Part shown: in pieces, positions 29,766-36,859 of the stretch | How positions within the stretch are numbered: the first letter of the stretch is position 1 | Layout of the letters: the number at the start of each line of letters is the position of its first letter | NCBI GenBank assembly: GCA_937952975.1 | Contig: CALFXX010000150.1 | Coordinates: 1-36,859, forward strand | Length of the DNA: 36,859 nucleotides | From: an uncultured Alcaligenaceae bacterium | GTDB taxonomy: Bacteria; Pseudomonadota; Gammaproteobacteria; Burkholderiales; Burkholderiaceae_B | Direction of reading: 5' to 3' | Position numbers and translations under genes: made by a program | The notes under the pieces: model-generated | Told to the model about the DNA's origin: nothing | Database searches by the model: none | Seen by the model: the letters and a program-made list of their open reading frames with translations, nothing else

Positions 29766-31097
29766 TTATTGAGAAAATGGGCCCCAGGTGGGTTCGCGTA
29801 TTTCGCCGTTCAGGACAGACAGCGTTTGACGAACGCGACCATCACTTGATACACCGGCCAACACACTTCTACCACCTTGAATTGCGGCATACAGTACTTG
29901 CATTCCGTTTGGAGCAAAACTTGGTGACTGATCATCCCGACCATCGGTCAGCAGAGACTCTGCGCCAGTCGCTAAGTTCAGCGAGGCGATACGATACGTG
30001 CCGTCTCGACGTGTGACAGTTAGCAAAGTTTTGCCATCCGGGGAAATTCGAGGTGAGATATTGTAACCGCCGTTGAAAGAGATGCGGCGCGGTTCACCGC
30101 CATCAAGGCCAGTTTGATAAATTTGGGGGCTACCGCTGCGATCACTTGTAAAGAAAATCGACCGACCATCAGGCGCAAACGTTGGTTCGGTATCAATCAA
30201 AGGTGAACGCGTCACGCGACGCAAATTGGCACCGTCATTTGCGCCCAGTGTGTAAATCTGTGACAAACCATCGCGCGTGAGCACAACAGCCAGAGTGTTG
30301 CCATCCGGCGACCAGGCAGGCGCCGAGTTGTTGCCCTTGTAATTGGCAACAGGGGCGCGCTTGCTAGTGGTCAGGTGATGCACATATACCACCGGCTTGC
30401 CTGATTCAAAACTGACGTAGGCCAAGCGCGCGCCATCGGGTGACCAGGCGGGAGAAATAATGGGTTCGCGCGAGCGCAATGCGACTTGAGGGTTTTGCCC
30501 ATCAGCGTCTGCAATCTGCAATTCGTAGGTTTTGCCCTGCTTTAAAACATAGGCGATACGTGTGGCGAATACGCCTTTTATACCCGTAATTTTTTCGTAA
30601 ATACGATCGGCAATCTGATGAGAAACACGCCGTAGTTCTTTCTCGGTGCCCGAAACTGAAAAGCCGTCAAGCGCGCCTCGTTTGACAGTGTCGCCTAGAC
30701 GGTACTTCACTTCAAAACGACCGTCGGGTAAGCGCACCACTGAACCGTACGCAATAAAATCAGCGCCTCGTGTACGCCACTCGTCGTAAGCGATTGGCGT
30801 GTCAACGGTGAGCGCTGAGCCAGTTGTGGCGATAAGTCTGAACTGGCCTGAACGGGTGAGATCGGCACGGATAATTTCTGCAATCTGGCTGCCTGTAGCA
30901 TCGCCGCTAAAGTCGGCAATTGCAACGGGGTATTGTTGTGCGCCCGTACCAGAAATATCGACCCGTAACTGCGCCTGCGCGGCTTCTGTGTGAAACAGCG
31001 TGAACGTGATGACGAGGCAAGCAAGCAGCCACCCACAAAGGGAGACACCTAACGACTTAAAGGCAGTTGGCATGGGGTAGGGTCGATCAAACGTCAT
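29766..31097 (-). CDS. tolB: Tol-Pal system beta-propeller protein TolB
   Basis: Periplasmic protein passing between Pal and the TolA machinery. From the ATG at 31095-31097 it has 443 residues: a signal peptide to about residue 42 (EAAQA), an alpha/beta N-terminal domain, and a six-bladed beta-propeller (about 200-443) with repeated SPAWSPDGARLAYVSF-type units. I prefer this start because AGGAG lies about ten bases ahead; longer readings would run into tolA, and a later ATG at 31073 has no binding site. It starts 16 bases after the tolA stop. Confidence 0.95.
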   Translation of the reverse strand: MTFDRPYPMPTAFKSLGVSLCGWLLACLVITFTLFHTEAAQAQLRVDISGTGAQQYPVAIADFSGDATGSQIAEIIRADLTRSGQFRLIATTGSALTVDTPIAYDEWRTRGADFIAYGSVVRLPDGRFEVKYRLGDTVKRGALDGFSVSGTEKELRRVSHQIADRIYEKITGIKGVFATRIAYVLKQGKTYELQIADADGQNPQVALRSREPIISPAWSPDGARLAYVSFESGKPVVYVHHLTTSKRAPVANYKGNNSAPAWSPDGNTLAVVLTRDGLSQIYTLGANDGANLRRVTRSPLIDTEPTFAPDGRSIFFTSDRSGSPQIYQTGLDGGEPRRISFNGGYNISPRISPDGKTLLTVTRRDGTYRIASLNLATGAESLLTDGRDDQSPSFAPNGMQVLYAAIQGGRSVLAGVSSDGRVRQTLSVLNGEIREPTWGPFSQ

Positions 31098-31113
31098 ATG
31101 TTGCAGGCTCCTA

Positions 31114-32235
31114 TCAATCATACATATTGTAATTGACGTCGATATAACCTGGGTAGCTCCCTGAAGAGGGCCTTGGGAAGGGCGTGCAGCGACGGATGCC
31201 GGTCTCGACAGCGCGGTCAAAGTTTACGTTGCCAGACGACTTTGTCAGTCTGACGTCCGAAATTTGTCCATCAGGCTTCAAGCTTACCCTGTAAGCAGCA
31301 GCTGGATTGCCCGCACCGCTGCGTGGCGGTGGTGGAAAGGACACGCCCGGTTGAACGCAGGCACGCACTTTTGCGCCGTAGCCGTCATCTCGCCCCCCGC
31401 CGGCCTGGTTACGGTCGGCAGTTCCGCCGGGCAAGCCAGCAGCCCCAAGGGCGTCGCTACGCATCATATCTTTCAACGCTTGATCTTTGGCGGCCCGTTG
31501 AGCAGCTTCTTCTTTTGCCTTTTTCTCTGCAGCAGCAACTTTAGCCGCTTCTTCTTTCGCTTTTTTAGCAGCCTCTTCTTTTACTTTTTTCTCTGCTTCC
31601 TCTTTTTCTTTTTTCTCGGCAGCTAGTTTTTCGGCGACTAGCTTTTTAGCAGCCTCTTCTTTGGCCTTTTTGTCTGCCTCGGCGCGTTCCGCATCGCGTC
31701 GGCGTTGTTCAAGCCTCTCAGCTTCTTTGATTTTTGCCGTTTCGAGTTCTTTTTTAATACGCTCTTTTTCTTTAATGGCCTCTAGAGCCGCGCGTTTATC
31801 AGCCGCTTCTTTTGCAGCAATTTCGCGCTCTAGCCTTTCTTGCTCGCGTCGGCGCTTAGCTTCTTGTTCGAGGGCTATTTCTGGGTCAACCTCTGGAGTT
31901 GGCGCAGCCGCTGGCGCAACCGGTGGTGGCGGCGGTGGCGGTGGCGGAGGAGACGGCTCGGGTGGTGGTTCAGGCTTTGGCTCTGGGGTCGGTTCGGGCT
32001 TCGGAGTGGGCTCAGGAGGCTTCGTTTGAGGCGGTGGGTTGACAGGACTATTACCATCGGCAATCAGCATGACCTCAAGCGGCCCATTCGCTTCGGTCTT
32101 CCAGTCAAGTCCGAGCACAAGCATCAGCACCAAGATCAAATGGGCCAGCAGCGCTAAGCCAAGCGCACGCAGGTTCATTGCCTGCCGTGGGGGCAGAATC
32201 GGACCGCGCACCGGTTTTGGGTGACGAGGCGGCAT
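31114..32235 (-). CDS. tolA: Cell envelope integrity protein TolA
   Basis: Energy-transducing protein that spans the periplasm from TolQR to Pal/TolB. The 373 residues have a short basic cytoplasmic start, one membrane helix (about 24-43), a proline-rich stretch (67-112) with ten consecutive prolines (96-105), a long charged Lys/Glu/Ala coiled coil (about 114-256) and a TonB-like C-terminal domain (about 285-370, AYRVSLKPDGQISDVRLTKS). The proline run would demand elongation factor P for smooth translation. An internal ATG at residue 20 would remove the basic tail. Order ybgC-tolQ-tolR-tolA-tolB-pal-cpoB supports the call. Confidence 0.94.
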   Translation of the reverse strand: MPPRHPKPVRGPILPPRQAMNLRALGLALLAHLILVLMLVLGLDWKTEANGPLEVMLIADGNSPVNPPPQTKPPEPTPKPEPTPEPKPEPPPEPSPPPPPPPPPPVAPAAAPTPEVDPEIALEQEAKRRREQERLEREIAAKEAADKRAALEAIKEKERIKKELETAKIKEAERLEQRRRDAERAEADKKAKEEAAKKLVAEKLAAEKKEKEEAEKKVKEEAAKKAKEEAAKVAAAEKKAKEEAAQRAAKDQALKDMMRSDALGAAGLPGGTADRNQAGGGRDDGYGAKVRACVQPGVSFPPPPRSGAGNPAAAYRVSLKPDGQISDVRLTKSSGNVNFDRAVETGIRRCTPFPRPSSGSYPGYIDVNYNMYD

Positions 32236-32275
32236 CAGTCAGCGAGGTGCTTAAGCAGGTTCGGCATGACGTTCG

Positions 32276-32743
32276 TTAACGCTTTACAGGTTTGGCGTTA
32301 GGAGTTGGCGCTGTGTTGCCTTTCTGATCCACCAGTAAACCAAGTTTAGTGACTCCGTTTTTACGCAAATCTTCCATGACCTTCATGACTACGTCATAGG
32401 GGACTTTGCCATCGGCACCGATGACGACTGGTTGGTCGGGCTTCAGTTCTGACAAGATCGTTTGCGCCAGAGCGTTGCGTTCAACAGGTTTAAAGACTTG
32501 ACCCGATTCGCGTTTGCGCCAAGATACCTTGCTGTCTTCGGTGATCTGCACTTCAATCGGAGTTAAGGGGACATTGGCCGCTTGCCCGACGGAGGGTAGT
32601 TCGATCACCCCTGGTGTGATTAAAGGTGCTGTCACCATGAAAATGACAAGCAACACAAGCATCACGTCGATATAAGGCACAACGTTAATTTCGTTTTTTA
32701 GGCGACGGCCAGACCGCCCAGAACTTGAGCGTACTGAAGACAT
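32276..32743 (-). CDS. tolR: Tol-Pal system protein TolR (ExbD family)
   Basis: Inner-membrane stator partner of TolQ, converting proton flow to TolA movement. The 155 residues have one membrane helix with the essential proton-carrying aspartate (Asp26 in INVVPYIDVMLVLLVIF) and a periplasmic dimer domain ending near VTKLGLLVDQ. The ATG shares one base with the tolQ stop (TAATG), showing coupled translation. Confidence 0.95.
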   Translation of the reverse strand: MSSVRSSSGRSGRRLKNEINVVPYIDVMLVLLVIFMVTAPLITPGVIELPSVGQAANVPLTPIEVQITEDSKVSWRKRESGQVFKPVERNALAQTILSELKPDQPVVIGADGKVPYDVVMKVMEDLRKNGVTKLGLLVDQKGNTAPTPNAKPVKR

Positions 32744-33426
32744 TAGCGCACCTGCCGCTGCAGAATATTCAAGAACTCATCGACGAAGGTTTCGAAACGA
32801 ATCGACAGGCGGTCAATATCGTGGGTATAACGGTTGTAGGCTACCACCGCCGGGATTGCAGCGAAGAGGCCAATGGCTGTCGCAATCAGGGCTTCTGCGA
32901 TGCCGGGAGCCACAGAGGCAAGCGTTGCCTGTTGAACATTGGCTAGGCCCACGAACGCGTGCATGATGCCCCACACAGTGCCTAGCAAGCCCACATAGGG
33001 GCTCACTGACCCGGTCGAGGCCAAGAAGTTCAGATGTGATTCGAGTTCATCCATTTCGCGCTGATAAGCGGCACGCATTGCGCGACGTGCGCCGTCAAGC
33101 GTTGGCGCCGTAGCGGGTGTGGCGCCCGCGCGGCGAGCCTTCGCAAACTCTTCCATGCCAGCATGGAAGATACGTGCTAAAGCACCACTCTCATTCAATC
33201 TGCTAGCAACCGATTGATCTAGGCCATTTAAATCACCGCCCGACCAAAAATCATCTTCGAATCGTCGCGTTTGCGCCAATGACTTCTTAATCGTGGCACG
33301 CTTCGAAAAAATGAAGGTCCAGGAAACAATCGAGACCACGATTAAGAGCAGCATGATCAGTTGCACGGGGATGCTGGCGTTTAAGACCAGCGTGAGCATT
33401 GACATGTCGGAGGTAGTTGGCATCAC
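32743..33426 (-). CDS. tolQ: Tol-Pal system proton channel subunit TolQ (MotA/ExbB family)
   Basis: Inner-membrane proton-channel subunit with three transmembrane segments, 227 residues. The first segment begins near VLNASIPVQLIMLLLIVVSI; the large cytoplasmic loop follows; the last two helices contain TGSVSPYVGLLGTVWGIMHAFVG-type and IAEALIATAIGLFAAIPAVV sequences with the small and Thr residues that line the path. It follows the ybgC stop directly and overlaps tolR by one base. Confidence 0.96.
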   Translation of the reverse strand: MMPTTSDMSMLTLVLNASIPVQLIMLLLIVVSIVSWTFIFSKRATIKKSLAQTRRFEDDFWSGGDLNGLDQSVASRLNESGALARIFHAGMEEFAKARRAGATPATAPTLDGARRAMRAAYQREMDELESHLNFLASTGSVSPYVGLLGTVWGIMHAFVGLANVQQATLASVAPGIAEALIATAIGLFAAIPAVVAYNRYTHDIDRLSIRFETFVDEFLNILQRQVR

Positions 33427-33855
33427 TTATTCCTGAATAGTTACTGCGAATTTGGTACGTACCGATTCTGGGATCGCCGCGATCCGCATGTTAACGGTTT
33501 CTACACAACAGACTTGGATATTGCTCTGCGTGAGAAGTTCACCATCGCGGCATATCGTTTGATGGAAGTGTAACGAAGCTCGGCCCATTCGTGTGACTTC
33601 GCTTTCGATTTGTAACAAATCATCGAGGCGCGCGGGCTTGAGATAGCGAATGTCCAGCTCTGTCACCATAAACCCCCGCTGCTCTTGGGTCGCGAGCTCT
33701 GACTGGTTTACGCCAACAGCGCGCAGCCATTCGGTGCGACCGCGCTCCATAAATTTTAAGTAGTTGGCGTAAAAAACGACGCCGCCCATATCGGTATCTT
33801 CATAGTACACGCGCACAGCAAAACGATGTTTAAACTTAGGCGGCTGGGGGCGCAA
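33427..33855 (-). CDS. ybgC: Tol-Pal-associated acyl-CoA thioesterase YbgC
   Basis: Hot-dog-fold thioesterase acting on acyl-CoA at the inner membrane, normally the first gene of tol operons. The motif VYYEDTDMGGVVFYANYLKF includes the catalytic Asp (Asp22 with this start). I chose TTG at 33853-33855, with GGAG seven bases ahead, giving 142 residues beginning MRPQPPKFKHRFAVRV, close to the family length of about 135-140. A longer reading from TTG 33948 would overlap the end of proS by 40 bases and add residues with no family match. Confidence 0.9.
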   Translation of the reverse strand: MRPQPPKFKHRFAVRVYYEDTDMGGVVFYANYLKFMERGRTEWLRAVGVNQSELATQEQRGFMVTELDIRYLKPARLDDLLQIESEVTRMGRASLHFHQTICRDGELLTQSNIQVCCVETVNMRIAAIPESVRTKFAVTIQE

Positions 33856-33908
33856 GGTTAGGCTCCAGGGTGACGGCGGGTCGGCGCCTGAGGTAGTGTA
33901 GTCATGCG

Positions 33909-35642
33909 TCAGACGAGCGACAGGCGCGTGAGGGTCTGTGTGACGCAATCAGCGAGCGAGACACGTGTGGCTTCAGATTCGGTGCGCGACAAGAGTTCGA
34001 CGACGCCATCCTTGAGGCCGCGGTCACCCACCGTGATCCGCACGGGTGGGCCAATGAGCTCCCACTCAGCAAACATGATGCCCGGGCGCAAATCGCGATC
34101 ATCCAAGATGACATCCACCCCTTGTGCCTTGAGTGACGTATAAATTGACTCGCAGGCGCTGCGCACTTCTTCGCTTTTGCCCCAGCCAACGCCACAAATC
34201 ACGACTTCAAAAGGTGCGATCGCACGAGGCCAGATAATGCCTTTCGCGTCGTGATTCTGTTCGATTGCGGCTCCGACCAAGCGGGTGACGCCAATCCCGT
34301 AGCAGCCCATCTCCATGAGCGCCGGCTTGCCGGTCTCGTCAAGAAAGGTTGCCTTCAGCGCTTCAGAGTATTTTGTACCCAGGTAAAACACGTGTCCGAC
34401 TTCAATGCCTCGTTGAATCGCTAACTGGCCCGTGCCGGAAGGCGCGCGGTCGCCAGCGACGACATTACGCAAATCGGTGACCAAATCAGGCTCGGGCAGG
34501 TCGCGCACCCAGTTCACACCGCTTAGGTGAGCGTTTTCTTGGTTGGCGCCGCAGATGAAATCGTGCATGTTGGCGACGGTGTAGTCGGCAATGACTTTGA
34601 TGGGTCGTTTTGTATTGACTGGCCCCAAATAGCCAGGTTTGCAGCCAAAGTGCTCAACAATCTCAGTCTCGGTGGCAAATCTAAAGCCATGATTCAAGCC
34701 GGGAATCTTGCCCGTCTTAATTTCGTTGAGCTCATGGTCGCCACGCAATAACAGCAGCCACACTTTACTTGGTTGATCTTTATGATCGGTCGCCAGCACA
34801 ATCGATTTAATGGTTTGTGTCAGTGGCACGCCTAACAATTGCGCAACAGCTTCGCATTTGGCTGCATCAGGCGTGGATTCAAGTTTCATGGCCGCGGCTG
34901 GGGCGCCGCGTTGTTCAATCAGGCAAGGCGCTGCGGCAAGCTCAATATTCGCGGCATAGTCTGAGGCAGGGTCGTACACGATCAAGTCTTCACCGATATC
35001 AGCAATCACTTGAAACTCGTGGCTTTGCGAACCGCCAATTGACCCAGTGTCAGCTGAAACAGCTCTGAACGTTAAGCCCATGCGTTCAAAAATCTTCATG
35101 TAGGCGTCAAACATGATTTGATAGCTTTTTTGAGCGCCGGCCACGTCGCGATCGAACGAGTACGCATCTTTCATGGTGAACTCGCGCCCACGCATGACAC
35201 CGAAACGCGGACGACGTTCATCGCGAAACTTTGTTTGAATATGATAAAAGTTGACCGGAAGCTGCCGCCAGCTTTGAATTTCGTTGCGCGCGATGTCCGT
35301 GATCACTTCCTCAGAGGTCGGTTGCAAAACAAAATCGCGTCCGTGACGGTCTTTCATGCGCAAAAGCTCGGGGCCATATTGCTCCCAACGGCCTGACTCG
35401 ACCCATAACTCGGCGGGTTGAACGACTGGCATCAAGAGCTCGAGCGCCCCAGCTGCGTTCATCTCTTCGCGAATGATGTTTTCGATCTTGCGTATGACAC
35501 GCAAACCTAAAGGCATGTAGTTGTAAATGCCGCCGGCCAGTTTGCGGATCAAGCCTGCGCGCATCATCAATTGATGGCTGGTGATCTCGGCGTCGTTAGG
35601 GGCTTCTTTGAGGGTGCTGATATGAAAGGCGGATGCGCGCAT
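33909..35642 (-). CDS. proS: Prolyl-tRNA synthetase, bacterial type
   Basis: Class II synthetase charging tRNA-Pro, 577 residues. It begins MRASAFHISTLKEAPNDAE, followed by motif 1 around GGIYNYMPLGLRV, motif 2 FRDERRPRFGVMRGREF and motif 3 with GCYGIGVTRLVGAAIEQ. Between motifs 2 and 3 lies the editing (INS) domain of about 180 residues that clears Ala-tRNA-Pro, as in most proteobacterial enzymes. The C-terminal anticodon-binding domain contains WELIGPPVRITVGDRGLKDG. It is divergent from rppH and upstream of the tol cluster, with 53 bases to ybgC. Confidence 0.97.
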   Translation of the reverse strand: MRASAFHISTLKEAPNDAEITSHQLMMRAGLIRKLAGGIYNYMPLGLRVIRKIENIIREEMNAAGALELLMPVVQPAELWVESGRWEQYGPELLRMKDRHGRDFVLQPTSEEVITDIARNEIQSWRQLPVNFYHIQTKFRDERRPRFGVMRGREFTMKDAYSFDRDVAGAQKSYQIMFDAYMKIFERMGLTFRAVSADTGSIGGSQSHEFQVIADIGEDLIVYDPASDYAANIELAAAPCLIEQRGAPAAAMKLESTPDAAKCEAVAQLLGVPLTQTIKSIVLATDHKDQPSKVWLLLLRGDHELNEIKTGKIPGLNHGFRFATETEIVEHFGCKPGYLGPVNTKRPIKVIADYTVANMHDFICGANQENAHLSGVNWVRDLPEPDLVTDLRNVVAGDRAPSGTGQLAIQRGIEVGHVFYLGTKYSEALKATFLDETGKPALMEMGCYGIGVTRLVGAAIEQNHDAKGIIWPRAIAPFEVVICGVGWGKSEEVRSACESIYTSLKAQGVDVILDDRDLRPGIMFAEWELIGPPVRITVGDRGLKDGVVELLSRTESEATRVSLADCVTQTLTRLSLV

Positions 35643-35665
35643 GGGATGGAAGCTAAATTTTATTA

Positions 35666-35694
35666 GGGCATATTGCCCAACAGGTACGTATAAT
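35666..35694 (+). promoter_or_regulatory. Possible rppH promoter and palindrome
   Basis: A perfect -10 hexamer TATAAT lies at 35689-35694, 35 bases before the rppH ATG, without a good -35. In the -35 region GGGCA-TAT-TGCCC (35666-35678) is an inverted repeat that could be an operator. The gap is shared with divergent proS. Confidence 0.4.
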
Positions 35695-35728
35695 CACTCG
35701 CATTGTATTGAATTCGCAGGGAGTGGCC

Positions 35729-36286
35729 ATGCTTGATCGCGAAGGCTACCGTCCAAATGTAGGAATTATCCTCGTTAATCAAAAAAACGAGGTCTTTTGG
35801 GGCAAACGCATACGGGAACATGCTTGGCAGTTTCCGCAAGGCGGCATCAATCAGGGTGAAAGCCCTTCGCAGGCGATGCTGCGCGAGCTTCACGAAGAGG
35901 TCGGTTTATTGCCCGATCATGTCCGCATTTTGGGACGTACGCGCGAGTGGTTGCGGTACGACGTGCCTGATACCTTTATCCGGCGCGAGTCACGCGGGCA
36001 CTATAAAGGACAAAAGCAGATTTGGTTTCTGCTGCGTATGCTTGGGCGCGACACAGACGTGTGCTTGCGTGCGACGCCGCATCCTGAATTTGATGCGTGG
36101 CGCTGGAGTCCCTATTGGGTCTCACTTGACGATGTGATTGAGTTTAAACGTGAGGTCTACACTCAGGCGCTGAATGAGCTGTCGCCGCTGATCTTTAAAC
36201 GACCGCCCGAAAACGATTCAAATCAAGACCGACAATTGGGTGTACAGCCCTCGCCCGCGCCAGTGTTGCCTGCACAAGGGCAGTAG
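35729..36286 (+). CDS. rppH: RNA pyrophosphohydrolase
   Basis: Nudix enzyme that removes pyrophosphate from the 5' end of triphosphorylated mRNAs, exposing them to RNase E. The 185 residues from the ATG at 35729 start MLDREGYRPNVGIILVN, the family opening, with the Nudix box G38-x5-E44-x7-RELHEEVGL (52-60). RESRGHYKGQKQIWFLL follows. GGGAG lies five bases before this ATG; an ATG seven codons upstream lacks one. The C-terminal Pro/Gln/Asn-rich tail is variable in the family. Divergent from proS, as in related genomes. Confidence 0.96.
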   Translation: MLDREGYRPNVGIILVNQKNEVFWGKRIREHAWQFPQGGINQGESPSQAMLRELHEEVGLLPDHVRILGRTREWLRYDVPDTFIRRESRGHYKGQKQIWFLLRMLGRDTDVCLRATPHPEFDAWRWSPYWVSLDDVIEFKREVYTQALNELSPLIFKRPPENDSNQDRQLGVQPSPAPVLPAQGQ

Positions 36287-36307
36287 CAATCGCAGCAAGG
36301 CCTCTGT

Positions 36308-36363
36308 CAAACTCCGTCGTTAATCCCGAAGTAAGTCCGTCGCAAACTTCGTATCAAACTGCG
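36308..36363. repeat. Three short CAAACTNCG repeats
   Basis: CAAACTCCG (36308-36316), CAAACTTCG (36343-36351) and CAAACTGCG (36355-36363) lie in the 159-base gap after rppH. Spacing is irregular, and no gene is seen there. Possibly decayed coding or repeat sequence. Confidence 0.4.
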
Positions 36364-36391
36364 CCGGAAAACCTTCAGTCAAAACAGTAGA

Positions 36392-36421
36392 CAAAAAAAA
36401 GCAGTGCATTTCTGCACTGCT
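36392..36421 (-). terminator. Rho-independent terminator of the right-edge gene
   Basis: AGCAGTGCA (36400-36408) and TGCACTGCT (36413-36421) pair perfectly around a four-base loop, and on the minus strand eight T follow (36392-36399, read as A on the plus strand). It lies 24 bases after the stop of the gene at 36446. Confidence 0.93.
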
Positions 36422-36445
36422 CACACTAGCTGACTGCGATCTTTT

Positions 36446-36859
36446 TTAGCGTAGACGCTTAATCAGGCTAGAAGTATCCCAACGCCCGCCGCCCATTTTC
36501 TGAACGTCGGCATAAAACTGATCAATCAAGGCAATGGTCGGAACGCGTGCGCCGTTGCGGTTGCACTCGTCCATCACTAAGCCCAAATCTTTACGCATCC
36601 AATCAACTGCAAAGCCAAAGTCGAACTTGTCGTCAACCATGGTGCCGCCACGATTATCCATCTGCCAGCTTTGGGCGGCGCCTTTACCAATCACCTCGAT
36701 CACTTGCTTCATGTCTAGGCCAGCAGCTTGTCCAAAGGCGATGCCTTCAGAAAGACCTTGTACTAAGCCAGCGATACAGATCTGGTTGACCATTTTGGCT
36801 AACTGACCAGCACCAGCAGGGCCAACGAGGGTCACGGCACGTGCCATCACTGCGATGAC
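36446..36859 (-). CDS. 3-hydroxyisobutyrate dehydrogenase-family NAD(P)-dependent reductase (partial, C-terminal part)
   Basis: C-terminal portion (138 residues visible) of a beta-hydroxyacid dehydrogenase; the N-terminal Rossmann domain lies beyond the window. Visible are GPAGAGQLAKMVNQ, which contains the catalytic Lys of the GxxGxGxxxKxxxN motif, the helical domain with EGIAFGQAAGLD, and KDLGLVMDECNRNGARVP near the end. The family includes 3-hydroxyisobutyrate dehydrogenase and tartronate semialdehyde reductase (GarR/GlxR); without the N-terminal substrate loop these cannot be separated. The visible frame runs off the right edge with no stop. A terminator follows it. Confidence 0.88.
   Translation of the reverse strand, partial: VIAVMARAVTLVGPAGAGQLAKMVNQICIAGLVQGLSEGIAFGQAAGLDMKQVIEVIGKGAAQSWQMDNRGGTMVDDKFDFGFAVDWMRKDLGLVMDECNRNGARVPTIALIDQFYADVQKMGGGRWDTSSLIKRLR

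Noticed and set aside
1..36859. Prophage, integrative element, secondary-metabolite cluster, defence island or CRISPR array
   Set aside because: No integrase, transposase, phage structural gene, Cas gene or spaced repeat array was seen; the only defence-like genes are the MazEF-type pair.

Overview
The window reads as chromosomal DNA of a betaproteobacterium, most likely order Burkholderiales and probably family Alcaligenaceae. The reasons are the gene content and order (rsmD-coaD-ferredoxin divergent from ftsY; a ribB-type fusion with ribH-nusB-thiL-pgpA-pncC; ybgC-tolQRAB-pal-cpoB behind proS; rppH divergent from proS) and a Bug-type solute receptor, a family greatly expanded in Bordetella and its relatives. 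No database search was possible, so this placement is inference from family knowledge. Both ends of the window cut through genes, and no phage, plasmid, transposase or CRISPR signature was seen.

Layout. 1-2121: the end of a branched-chain amino acid type ABC importer (permease fragment and periplasmic receptor). 2230-3150: a VOC-fold protein and a lone MOSC N-terminal domain. 3242-5952: ferredoxin, coaD and rsmD on the minus strand, back-to-back with ftsY. 6010-8813: a CYTH-CHAD protein and a HAD phosphatase. 8905-13109: plus-strand operon for riboflavin (ribBX, ribH), antitermination (nusB), thiamine activation (thiL), phospholipid synthesis (pgpA) and NMN deamidation (pncC). 13213-14464: pyrF and dgkA on the minus strand. 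14532-15715: a fused tautomerase and a crotonase. 15841-20206: katG, an MFS transporter and a sulfurtransferase. 20298-21682: a Bug receptor and a VOC protein. 21892-22481: a MazEF-type toxin-antitoxin pair. 22509-24667: groESL with its control region and terminator. 24702-24897: two copies of a structured repeat. 24930-28320: M20 peptidase divergent from an Ldh2-type dehydrogenase and an EamA transporter. 28497-35642: the Tol-Pal envelope operon and proS. 35729-36859: rppH and the C-terminal part of a hydroxyisobutyrate-dehydrogenase-type protein.

Most of the window is housekeeping. The Tol-Pal genes build the trans-envelope constriction machine. GroESL is predicted to be under both HrcA/CIRCE and sigma-32/sigma-70 control. 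KatG detoxifies peroxide. The most interesting non-gene signal is the pair of about 84-bp repeats after groEL: they differ from each other by paired changes that keep a long hairpin intact, which suggests a selected DNA or RNA structure. Other points worth a look are a 9-bp inverted repeat spanning the ribBX promoter and start codon, an FNR-like box and a perfect palindrome upstream of the CYTH-CHAD gene, three stacked hairpins after katG, and a breakpoint at about base 140 where livH homology ends abruptly.
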